Shown one piece after another: positions 11,601 through 25,000 of a DNA stretch of 64,000 bases. The first letter of the stretch is position 1. Each line of letters opens with the position of its first letter. The stretch comes from Lytechinus pictus (taxonomy: Eukaryota; Echinodermata; Echinoidea; Temnopleuroida; Toxopneustidae): the NCBI RefSeq assembly GCF_037042905.1, contig NC_087246.1:31920001-31984000 (forward strand), given 5' to 3'. Under the pieces are notes generated by a model, which saw nothing but the letters and a program-made list of their open reading frames with translations, was not told where the DNA came from and made no database searches. The translations under genes and the position numbers were made by a program.

Positions 11601-14600
11601 CTTGATTTTTTTTACTCCATCATCCTGAAAAAACTCCACAATTTGTACTTCTTTATGAAAAAAGAGAGAAACAGAGACTGAAGCTTTATCATAAGTTTCA
11701 GTCTACGAGACACTCTAACAAATAAGGAAACATTCTCAAATTACATGAGGTGTAAATAAAATCTGAATGATAATTTTTTGAAACTGGATGAGCAAAATAT
11801 GATCATGCTAACAAAAGTTAGAATGAAAGTTTAAATGAAAAAAAAATTGGTATGAAATTTGGGTCAGGTATTGGCAGATCAAACTTCAGACATTATCATA
11901 AATCACATCTACTTTGACTTTCTTTAGTCATAATATGTTAAAACTTTAAAGTGCCTTTGAAATTTGAGTAAAATTCAAAACTGATTTAAGAACATAAATT
12001 GAAATTCTTGATATTAATAAAATGGTATGTCAGCGGATCGTGTTACCAAACACTTTTTACAAATTCAATCATATCAAACGCAAAATTTTCTTTAAATTCT
12101 TCAAACTTCCACCATGAATACACAAGTCCCTACAAAAAATAAAGTCAAAATAAATTTTGACCGAGATCATTTTTCTTTTTCATGAAATCTTCTGAACCCA
12201 CCCCTCTTCCAATGTGAAATATTTTGGTCACTTGGAAATGGTATCGTATTAAATAATTAACATGTGTTTTCTGTTGGAAAAGTTGGAAAAAAAAAAATCA
12301 CTGATCTTCTATTGTGACCATATTTTGTATTTTTGAGAAAGTAAAGACTTTAAATGTGTTTTTGTCTTTCTATTCAATTTCCATTTAAGAGGATGTTGCA
12401 AATTTTAAAGCGTTTTGAAATTACCTTCCTATGAGTATTCATGAGTAAATGGGTGTGTTCGGTTATACAGCGCTGGTCGGTAGTACAATCACTCACCATG
12501 TAGGCCTAAACCATTTCATAAAATGTAAATCTCAAATGTGTTATCACAGATCTAGACCCTAATTATTATTTTCTTTTATTCCAGGATGTTGTTTTTCTGG
12601 ATTCATTTGCCTATGGGACTGACAATGTTAACTTCCTACGATTCAAGTTTTTCTTTCCTTCAGTAAGTAGAAATCTATAACAAACATTTATATCCATTAG
12701 TAGACCTATTCATTTCAATATGAAATTAAATTCATTGAATACATTCTGCTGACATTCAGACATACATATTTGAAGGTTTTTGATATGTTTCAATTACTGC
12801 TATCGGTATATATGTCAATGATATGAGTTCACACTAATGTTATTTAAGGCTTCTGACCATTTGTGATTTCTTTCAATCTATTCCTTTCTACACAGAATCA
12901 TCATAACTATGAACTTGCAATGTTTGATGATTCTGTCAATCAATGGCCTTTTATCAGACATAATGAAGAAAGTTTGGTAAGTTGAAATGCATTTGATTGT
13001 CCCCCATTGTTCATTGTAGATATACAGTAAATCCTCAAATAATTTGCAATTTACAGAGAACTACCTGTTTGGGAGTCCTTGTACTTTTGTTGTAGGCCCT
13101 TTCTTTTATTGCAAAATTAAAATGTTTACTGTGAGTTCACTGAAGATGTCGAATTTATTATATTTGTCTATTCTAGTTAGCATGAATGGATATAAAGTCT
13201 CATCAATCCTTTTGAGTATTTAGCTAGATGATGGAGCTTTAATTTAATTTGATGAGCAAAAATTGTATTTTGAAGAAAAAAACCCCAAGACATTTATTCA
13301 ATTTCCATAACAACAAAATAAAGAAGTTCAAAATTATATTCTTGTACATTTAATAATACAATAAGATACATGTATGATAGAGTAAAATTGTACCATGATT
13401 TATAAAATTGTGTCCATTTGTAAGAAATGAAGGGGTCCATCATAGAAGCAAAGCATGTAGAATGTGGTTCCAATCGGTAATTACAAACAGATACAGTAAA
13501 TGTAGCTGTTAATGAATGCTTAAAGAATGAAGACAAAATGGCGAATAAATGTACAGAAATGTGTAGCGGGTCAAATTTTTGTAAATTGTTTTGTCAGAGT
13601 TTTAGTTCATTTTTCTGCCTTTCAAAGTAAGTATGAATTTCCATGGAGATGGGTTTATCACAATTTGTGCAATTTCTTACAGTAATGAAAGGGGTTTCAG
13701 TTGAATTGTTACGGTATTTCATGATGGCATTATTGAGTAAATTCAGATACTTTGTTATGATACATTCTTTCTTCTTTTGTTTATATTCTCAGTCATGCAC
13801 TGCAAAAGTTTCTAAAATCATAGACTCCAGTTTCAAGGTCAACCTGACTGAATCATCAGACCAGTGCAAGGTCACTTGGAAATCAAAAGAAAAGGTAAAA
13901 GTTGTTTAGGTTACACTTCTGATTAAAAAAGTGATTTGATTAATCTGATTTTTAAATGTTACAGCGATTTCATATCTTCATTAGATAGCAAGGTATAATC
14001 TTTGAATTCTACTCATACTGTTTGTTCCTTTTACATTTCAAGTGTATCAGCCTTGATATTCAATCTTCCTCTACTTTTTAGCTTGTGGATATTATAAAGA
14101 ATGAAAGTTTTAATTTTTTTGTATTGTTTTCAAGTCATGTGTATGTATTGATAGTTCTACATCTTCATCTGATAGCAAAGATTCAGTATTAAAAACAAAA
14201 AAGGTAAATCATTCATTTTAGTATTAAGTAATGTATTCAGATCAATGATATGAAATCACACACCAAATGATTTATATGCTTTTGTATGCAGTTGTTTAAT
14301 ATCTTCATTGGATAACATTAAGATGAATTAGTCGACCATATTAAAGAGTTAATGCTCAAAATGTGATTATGAAGGTAAAATCTTATTGAGGATTTTTTTA
14401 TAAGAAATCATTTTGTCAAGAAACGTTGTTTTAAGCTACTGCAGTTGATGCTCATAGTTTAATATATTCATCACATAACATTAAAGATGAATTAGTCAAC
14501 CATATTATAAATTTTAAAGAGTTATTGCTCAATTCATGTGATCATGAAAGTAATCTTATTGAGGATTTTTTTTTAAAAAGAAATCATTTTGTCAAGAGAC

Positions 14601-17600
14601 GTTGTTTTAACCCTTATTAATCTGGGGGAGGGGGTCAATTTGACCCCCCTCAACAAATTATGCCGCTGCGCAAATTCTTTTGACCGCGCCACTTGCTGAC
14701 TTTTTACTTTCAAGTTTTGCGCATCTTTTGAGACCAAATTTCTGACGCCCAGGTAAGTGGTTCCAAAATTACGCAATATTTTGTAAGTGCATGTCGGTCC
14801 CAAAATTGCTCAAAAACGTGATTACGTGTACTAAGTCATTGCAAATTGTCTTATAAACCAACAATCATAAATGTATGATTATTTTTACTTTTGTTGGTTT
14901 AGATTGGTTTATTTTATGCTATTATTCATTGCAAAAGGGTCCCCGAAAAAGTTCATCAAATAAAACAATAAAAAACAAAGGTTTGAAAAGGTTTGAAAAA
15001 ACAAGGAAATATATAAAAATTAAAAAATAAGATTAATAAGAAACGAATTCATTATTTTTCGGCAATTTTTTGTAGATTTTTGTTTGAAATATGAAAAATC
15101 TATATGTTCACCAAAAATGAGCATTCTACTAGCTTTATAAATTGAGCAAAAACATACACTAAAAAACAAATTTAGGGAAAATTTCATATGCTTATTTGCA
15201 TAATTAATTGACAAAAAAATATAAGCAATTGATTTTTTGAAAATTTCATTATACAGTCTTGTAGTTTACATCCAGCTCTATGCGCGTGCAAATTTTCGTG
15301 GCGATCGCGCAATCCATGGTCAAGATCTGAGGGGGAGGGGGTCAAATTAACCCCCCCAGTATATGTTGGTCTGAAATAGCCCAGTTAAGATAGGGTTAAG
15401 CTACTGCAGTTGATGCTGATAGTTTAATATCTTCATCAGATAGCATTAGGATCAATATTAGTCGACCACATTTACATATTTAAAAGTATTATTCCTCAAT
15501 TACTGTAATGATTAAAGTTTTCTTATTGAGGGATTTTTTTAAACAAAAGAAATCATTGTACCAAAAGATCTTATGTTGTAAATAACTTGATTCCAATAGT
15601 TTAATATCTTCATCAGATAACAGTAAGGTGAATAGGACAACTGTATTGAAAAATAATTATGCTCAATTTCTGTGAGAATGAAAAGGGTGTTCATAGGAAA
15701 AGACAATCCCATCAAAAAGTATTACGTTTTCTTGTAAAGCAACATCATAATTAATACTTTAATATCTACATAGCATATTCACTGAGTTCAAAATGTATTT
15801 TCAGTTGATTGATCACATATGAACTACTCTACCCGGCAGAAGAGAATTAAATAAATTAGGGACCGTGTGAATAAGAAATGTACATTTCCATTGCCTTCAC
15901 TTTTGGGGCCCAAATCATCCATAAATCTTGTGCTTTCTGCTGTAGGTCTCTGAATCAATTTTAAATCTTGAAATAAATAACTGGTTTACCTTTTTTGTAA
16001 ACAAAGAAATTAATTTGGTAAATAAGATAGTAAATCAATCTTATGCACAATCAATATTAAAATGCATAAGTCTGTGAATTAAGTGTCTAATTTGCAATTT
16101 TTTGCAGACAAAAATACCTGTAAACACATCTCATGTATCACATTGAGATTTTTCTCTTAGGAATGATAGACTACTTCTACATCTTCACCTGATAGCAGAT
16201 ATTTTCAAATGTTTTTATTTCTAAAAAAAATGAAAGGCTGCTTCATAATGATTGCCTTTTCCTGTGAATTTCAAAGAAAAACACACTCCCCTAGTTTGAA
16301 GAAAAAAAACTTGTTCTAATTCAAATTATTCAAGAGAAAGTCAGCCTTGCTAGATAGCAAGTCAAAGACATTTGATATTATGTGCAATTTATGGAGTCGG
16401 TCTTTAAGCTCCAAAATTTTTAAAACCTTTATTACAGGAGTAGTTGTCAGTGTAATCAAACAATTTCTTTATCAAAGATGTGTTCATGATGCTGTTTGAA
16501 AGTCCTGCTTATAAATGTATAGTGTACATGATATAAATGCAAGCAGCTGGAAAGTTTGATGGCATCAGCTAAAGGTGAAGTATGCAAATGTTCATTTTAT
16601 ATTCTTAACATCAGTATAAAAGGAATGATTTTGGATACTTTAATTTAATACCTTGTCAAATGTCACCTGGACAAACTTTAGGCTAATATGGTCCAATCCT
16701 TTGTAAATTAATTAGCTTTATCAATCCTTTGCATTATATTAAACCAATTGGTTCCTGAACAAAGCCTATGATAATTCAGATTTCAATTGTCAGTGGGTTA
16801 AAGAATTGTCGGATTATCAGAGGAACAAAATTGTAGCTTCAAAATTAAAAGGGGAAAAACTTCAAAGAAGTTTTGTAATGTTTTATTGATTTTGGAAAAG
16901 ACCTGAATATTTGCCACAAAGTTATTTTCATCTCAAAATAGTGGCTTCTGTGCAGAGGATACAAAGATTTCTCTTCAAACGAGAGGCCTCGTCGATACTT
17001 CTTCAACCTAGCAAACTGCCATGGAGGAGAAGTACCCGGAATTTGGAATGTGACTTACACACTTCATATGACTAACGGACTTAAGAGCTTGGATTGGGAA
17101 TTTTCTTATGATCAGAGATGTAAGTTTTTTTGACCATCCACTTAATAGTATACAATTATATCAGCCTTTGAGTAAGTATAGCAGGAATTATTTGTCAGAG
17201 GTTGGACTAGCATTACTATTTCTATTACTATTATTATTTAATACTATTTTTATAGCAATTTTGCCAGTACAACCGAGGGTGAATGCTTCCCTCTTAACTT
17301 TTGAAATAAAGGCCTGGTATATTTGTTTTATATCCTACATATAATAAGATAGAACAGATTTTAATAATATAGTTATTGCACATGTAGTTCTTCCTGTTTT
17401 GATCTGAACCAAAATATAGATAACGCGTGCGCTGACTGACCTATTCCTGAAGCCACCACTCAGTGGAATGCGGATTTGTGCCTGTGCCGTCCCTTCACGG
17501 GACTTGCCCGGTAGAGTCACCTCGCTGACCGGTACAAAGTGAATGTGATGAAAGGAAACACAATCACAATAAACATTGAGGGTCATTCATTTATTCATTG

Positions 17601-18994
17601 TAAATTGGTCTTTTCTTCAGATTTGATGGTGACTGATCTTGGATTTTTATTCTCATATCTTGGAATACTTCTAGTAGCAACCGTCAACCATGGTATGTAT
17701 CCTGTGATCTCTAAAACTTTTGTAATACAAATTATTATTTTTTTTTGGGGGGGCCATGTTGGAAAAATGAGGAATTGTTAAAAATAATATCTTTAAAATC
17801 TAATCTAATTCTATCCAAATGAATTTGGAATTTTATTTTTGCAGGAATAGCTTTGATATAAATAAATATTTTATGCTGCACCCCTCCACTGAAGGTGGTT
17901 GCCACAGTCTTTGAATATTTGCACCTGCATGTGCTTCCCATTTTTTTATTCTCGATATGTAAACAGTTTTTGACGATAAACCTTGATCTTGGGTCATGTT
18001 GGGTCATGTATGTGTATTAGAGTGACAATGGTCAGATTATTTTTGGAATATTAATGTCAAAGTTCAGAGAGGTCATTGTATACTAGTAAATGTACATGAA
18101 AACTGCTTGTCATGTCCTTGCAATAACTTAAAGAACCATTAGATGATTTGTGTTGGAGTCACAGTGTTCGGTTATGATTATGAGGTCGGTACTCATAGAG
18201 GACATGGCTTATTGCTGCTCATTGTGACAATTTCTAGATCCAATTGATTAATCTAAATTTGGTTCATGAGGATTACAATCTGATTAGATTATGAAAGTTT
18301 TTGAGAACTTTAAAGTTAAATGCTGTGTAATATATTTCAAACCTGGCAATAACTACTCCAGGCATGATTCAGCTGCATGCCGTCATGAATCCATCTAAAT
18401 TTGTTTGGTTATTCAATGTCTGTCCCCTATTACATCAGAACAGTTGTCATAAATTCTGTGCTTTAGACCAGTTCTATGACATTTTCCCCAACGACTATTG
18501 CTCAATTCCACAAACTCAACTTCAACCATGGATTCAACACTGTACCCTACCCTACTAAACCTAATCTAAAACCTTATTGCAACGTTAACCCAACATCTCA
18601 AATTATAAAAGTATGGAGATAATTTCGCAAGAGCAAATGTCTTGTTGCGATTGGATTAATAAACTAAATATTAAATAGAAAATGGTCACATTTCCATGAT
18701 AAATGATTATGTTGCAGTAACTCTGTTCAGGAAGCATCTTCTCCATGTGACCTACAGACTGTTCTACCTTAGTCTCAGTCTTCAGCTGATTTCTCTACTA
18801 CTCCACTGCATTGCCATGGGTTGCTTCTCCAATAATGGGGTCAGTCTTCCCAGGTTGAACAATTCAGGTTTGTGGTGTGATGTTCTTGAATCAACCATGT
18901 TTGGTTGATGTGTGTGCCTTAGAAATGAAACATCTATTATTATCATTATTTGTATTATAGCAGAGTTGTAGTAGTAGTGGTAGTCGTAGTACAT

Positions 18995-19035
<41 letters not shown>

Positions 19036-19045
19036 CATAGTACAT

Positions 19046-19085
<40 letters not shown>

Positions 19086-22000
19086 AAGTACTATCATGAT
19101 TGTTGTCTTTGTAATCTGGTGATTACCAGTGTTTGACATAACAAGTTATAATAGTTTTGACATTATGTAAAGAGACGTAACTTATGATACTAGCACAGTT
19201 AAATCAAGGTATCTTTCTGTCCCAGAATGTGCAAATGTAGTCGGCTTTTTAAAACATTTTTCTCTCTTTCTCTCTCTCTCTCTCTCACACTTCAAGAATA
19301 GAACAATATTATGATATGTACATATGAATTTATCATTCCAATCTTATCCAGATTACCAAGACTATTTTTATGTATCTATTTCTGTAAATGTTTCATATCC
19401 TTTTATTTAAAACATTTTGACCCTTCACCTCAAAACCAACAACAGGTTGACAGGGAATAGTAAATCTAAAAATAAGAAATGGGCAATTACTTTATCTGAT
19501 CAAGTATCTTTTTTTTTACTCATTCTGTTGAATTTGATGTTGTTAAAGTAGATTAAAATAAGATACAAGGGTTGCTGTCTAAGAATCTTTCTTGGACTAA
19601 AAGATAATGAAAACGCATGCATTGATGATTTATCAATAAAAGGATTATTTTTGGTAAGGTGTGGACGGCATACCAAGTAAAATGTTATGTTCTAACATTT
19701 ATAGCTGACATACTCCATGGCCTATCTAGTGTGATATTTGTAGCACTCCTCTTCTTGGTTTCCAAAGGTTATACAGTTACTAGGTGAGTCTTCAAAGTAT
19801 TGTTAACCCATGAAAACTTCATGCAATGCAGTATATAGATAGTAAGATAAAGACAAACATCATTAGGAAGTGGGCTGGTATACCATTGGTATTCTAACCA
19901 GGAGGCATTTATAAAATCACTTGCTATCATTAGCAATAATGAACATATGTACAAGGTGGCACACTTGATAAGCAGCCATTGCTGTACTGTAGCCCTCTTT
20001 CACCGAAGACATAATTTCCATAGTAATGTGCAAATTTTAGTATAAAGATTCAACCATTTACCTTAAACTTTATACCTAACTGATAAAACACAGGACCCGA
20101 ATGAGTTTTAATGGTTCCATTCAGCTAGCAATCTTTTGTCTCTTGTATGCTGTGTCCTACCTGATCTTCTCCGTCTATCAGACCATACTGGTGGATCCTA
20201 GAGATATCCTAGCTCAGTATAGTATCCAGGTTGCAGCTGGTCCAATTATTTGTCGCATTGCAGGTATTTCATGTATCTTGTTTGGGCTACTTTGCATGAG
20301 GGGATTTCTCTTTACTCTTTGGGAGGCTATATAGCCCTCAGACCCAAGTATATTGTTCTCCTGGTGGGTTAATACATTTTTTTTTCAATCTTGCTTTTGC
20401 CATTATTTTTTTCTTTCTATTCACTCTCAAACTTTGCTCATTGGCTATGAGGTTGTCATTGTATAAGGCCTATTAGTACATGTATTTGATTTGATTTATT
20501 CAAATTCATAAAGACATAATTTACAAGAATATACAAACATGAGAAGACAGACATTACAAGGACAATTGATAGAATGATGTTTTTTTTTCAATCTTGCTTC
20601 TGCAATTATTTTTCTATTCACTCTTCAGGACGTTCCACAGTTATGTTTGTGCGCATTATGATCTGTGCATAGTTTACACTCTGCGCGCTGACGTCACAAT
20701 GGATGAACAGGTGATTAATTAGCTGCGGGTATGAGCTGATTTTCTCATCTTCTGCACTTTAACTGCAGATCCGATGCGTTATTTCATGGAGCTAAAAAAT
20801 TGAATTATACCATGGACCATTCAAAAATAAATTCTCTACAATTTCAAAATACTTTACTCTGCAGTGCTGCCAAGAATCACGATTATTAACCCCGAGTTTG
20901 AATAAATGGTAGAGTGGTTTTGATTTTTTCTTCACATAGATACAAAGCATTCGGCGCATTTTTGGTGTTTTAAAAAGCACATTTGCTCTAATAAAAATGC
21001 TGATAGTTTAAAAATAAGCACATGAACCCTTATTTTTTTATGTTTGTACCTTTTAGGTATACCTTCCTCTACAACTCTGCAAATTTTGGTGAAAATGACA
21101 TGGATTTTGAATAAAGTACAGCATTTATTGTACTTTTGTAGTTTGTTACTAAAATTTCACATTTTTTAGATTGGGATTTTGTTATCTTTTACGCCATTTT
21201 TAAGAACTGACAGTGCTGTTAAACTTAAAATTGCAAACAAATAGCACTATAAATAGATTCTCCATTCTAACGATACAATTATTAACTCTCTTGCGAAATT
21301 TGATGACTTTTTTATGTATTTTGACTGAGTAATAGAGGTTTAAACTCATTGTAGTAATCTTGGGCGGTCTAAAAATGCCAAATTCTTTTGAATGCGCAAT
21401 TCTTAAGAACATCAATTTGGGGGAACTTTGAAGCTCTATAGCAAAAAATCAAGCACATGGACCTATGTTGATTTTTGCATATTTCGAATATTAAGGTTCT
21501 AAAGTATCTATGTGCAAAGTTTGGTGAAAATGACATGGATTTCACTTTAACTGTGGAACGTCCTTAAACTGCACTCATTGGCTGAGAGGTTGTCAATGTA
21601 TAAGGCCTATTAGTATTTGATATGATTTATTCAAATTCACAAAGACATAATTTACAAGAATATACAAAAATGAGAAGATAATACAAGAACAATTAACAGA
21701 ATGATGTTAAAGAAAGTAGGTAGAGGGATCCGTAAAGCAGCTGCTACATGTAAGCCAATAAAGATTTCCTGCTTGATTAAAGATATGAAAATATAAATTG
21801 CATAGTATAATCCAGTAGTCAGGGTATTAATAATGTTTTGTAAGTTAGTTTGACATGACCATGGATGTTTGGCTCTCCTCCATCATGTTTTGGCATTTAG
21901 TGAATACTGGAGATGTAAAGCAGGTAAACAAATATCCCCTTTCCTCTACAGGTCTTGTTTGGACCCTTCATGGGGTATACTTCACTGTCAAACGTCATCG

Positions 22001-25000
22001 CAATAAGCTTGTCTTCTATCTACCCTTTGCTTGCTTCTTCTCATTATGGTTTATGATTGAGCCTGTGGCTCTCATTCTCGCTCTCTCATCTGTGTTTCCT
22101 AAAATGGACAGGTACAGAAAGTTTGTTGTTATTCAACTATGTAAGATACTATGTAATTGAGTGTTAGGGTGTTGTTGCATGATAATAATAATCACACTTA
22201 CACACACTCACATAAATAAATATATCTTTCTCCAAAATTATGTTCATTTCACAGGGATTTTTTATTACAAATCATCCATTTTATGACCTATTTAATCCCT
22301 GAAAGGTGGTGTTCTGACTAATACTTTAATATTTCCAATTTTAATTCATGTATGTGAGTATATTTCCTTGATAATCATTCTATTTCAAATATCTGTTCTT
22401 AATGAAATCATTGTCATCTCATTCACATTATGTCTCCTTGCCTTTAATTTCTTTTGTCATCACCTTGACGAAGTTCACTGATCCTCAACGGTCTCCAGCT
22501 TCTGACAGCATTTCTTGGACATGCCTACTTCCTCTTCCTATCAATGCCTGTAACACTCAATAAGAGTTTCCCATTTCATCTTCCAGTCTCAAAGGTCTGT
22601 TCATAATGCAATCATTATAAATTTGCTACTTGACTAGATTTCATATCATAAAATCATTTGTGAACATTCAGCCCAAAACCCACATTAAAGTATCTTGTAA
22701 ACAAGGTTCTCTGTAGTTGGGTTCCCTATAATTCTTCCCTTTGGGGTAAATAATAAAAGTGTTGACAATTGACTTATCTGAAACAATATCAATGTAAAGA
22801 TCTATCAAAATATACCAAAACCCAGATAGAAGAGCATTTTTTTTAAATTATTGATTGATGTACATATCTATTTATTTATTTATCTACATGTATTTAGTTA
22901 TTGATTGATTGATCTATCTTTCTATCTGTCTATCTATCCATCCATCGATCCATCCATCTATCGGTATCTATCTATCTTTCTATCTATTTATCTATTTATT
23001 TATCTATTTATTTTTATTTATCTTTTCGGTGGGGGCATCTGTTGAGAGTTTCCACAGATCTTGCACACTACACATGCTTGATGCTTGAGTGAACTTCAAA
23101 CTTCAAAACCTATATTCTTCTGTGTACTTGAATCTGTTCTTAAAATTGCACATTGAATCAAGTGGTTTTATGCGATGTAGTTGAGCAATCCGTACATGTT
23201 TTATCATTTCAACTCAAAATTCACTCGGGTCAAATCATTGTTGCTTTTAAACTGGATTGGTTGCGGTTATTTTTATATTTTACTACTTTACAGATTTTAC
23301 AAGTGTTAGGTACTGGTAAAGAAAATTGATAGGGTGAAATAAAGAATGCATACCGAGCAACTCCACTCTAAAAATACTGAGTAAAAATTTACTCAATATT
23401 GGGTCGAAAGGGAACATGCATGTTTGAGTGGGTTTTCTTCTCATATCGGGCAAAATGCATGTTTTAAGGGTCAATTTGAATGCAACATTGTGTAAAATTT
23501 ACAAAATATGTGATATCTTTTTACCCAACTAACATGTATGTTCCCATTTAACTCAAAATTGGGTAAACTTTTTTTAGAGTGTCTGCTTAACAGAAGAGTA
23601 AAATAAATTTCTTTATCAAAATTTCTTTTGTAACTTTTATTATATTTTGAACCATTTTATGTCATGCAGATGTTTCTGAAATTAAGCATTTCATGCAATT
23701 GAGTAGGCAAGCATAATTACAACTATCATAGTAAACTCTAAACTTGCTTGGATCTGATCAAAGTAAGAGACGTGCCTCTTTTATGATATTCATGATTTCA
23801 GGTTGGAGTCCTTCCTTCTTCTGAAGGTGTTGGGGCTCTCTATAAACCCTCTGAAGAGCACTATGATGTATTCTCCAATGGAAGCCCTAACTCGGCCAGA
23901 GGAACAGTCAAATCTGTCAATGTAAATCATACACTAACAAGGATAATAACTGTTTTCGGCATAGCTAGTCTCTTAGGCCCGTATTTTGAAGTCAGGTTTA
24001 ACTAAGACCATGGTCTAACTCTGCTAAAATTATGGGAAGCCAAAAGTGTCAAAATTTTTATTAAGTTGTATGTTTTTTATGTTTACTCTGCTCTTTCCTG
24101 ATTCATCGATGGTGAAGACAATCATCAATTTATACTTCCTACACCATTATGAATGATTTGAGAGCCAAATGAGGTGAAATATTATATCTTTACTGTTATT
24201 GATTTATGTAACAATTGGCTATCCATAATTAAACCACAACTATAAACCAGAGTTTAAGTTAAACCTGACTTCAGAATACGGGCCTTAATGTTGTAGAAGA
24301 AGCAATGGCAGTGCTGAAGTTTGTAATTTCTCATGATCATTCTAAGATTTTTGAGATTGTCTTTTAAATCATCAACAACTGTGTGAGAGCAGATATGTGA
24401 TCATGGGGGAGGGGTAAGGGGGCAGGGGCTGGGTTCCATGACTTGACATTTGCTCTGGCAACAATTTCTCCGCTCTAAATTCCACACACCTTTCGAATGA
24501 CCAACGTCAATACCCTACCCTAAACCTAACATAAAACTCTATTTCAACCCTAGCCCTTCATCATAGACGAAATTAATCCCCGAGCAAATGTCGCAGGAAC
24601 AATTGTTGTGTCATTGGAGCTTGTTTCCCCTCGGAAATGTTTAAAACCTTTATTTACATTATGTTAGTTGTTCTTCCAAATATTCAAACTATCACCAAAA
24701 CTTGTTTAATAGTTTAATTGTTGCCCTTCTTAGGATAATGTTCAGAATTAAAGAAATAGCCTGTTCAGCTCCAATATATCTATATTGAAACTTGATAAGG
24801 AAATAAAGAGTGCTCATTCTTAGCCTATATGGAGTGTGACATGTATACCTCAACTCCTGAAGTAGAAACAAAATTCCTATATGCATGTTTATATGGTTGC
24901 CACTTTGATCCCCTCATTGATGAAGTCCACCCTGTTATATCATTCTATGTTCGCCATACATGTATGTTCAGTCAGAAGCCCATACAAAAATTAGATTCCA

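Noticed and set aside
17400-17545. Possible tRNA or tRNA-derived SINE in intron 5
   Set aside because: GC-richer than its surroundings, but I could not find a proper A box, B box or cloverleaf.
18782-19045. Tyrosine-rich 87-codon - strand frame
   Set aside because: It is the translation of the TAG/GTA microsatellite running over exon 7 in antisense.
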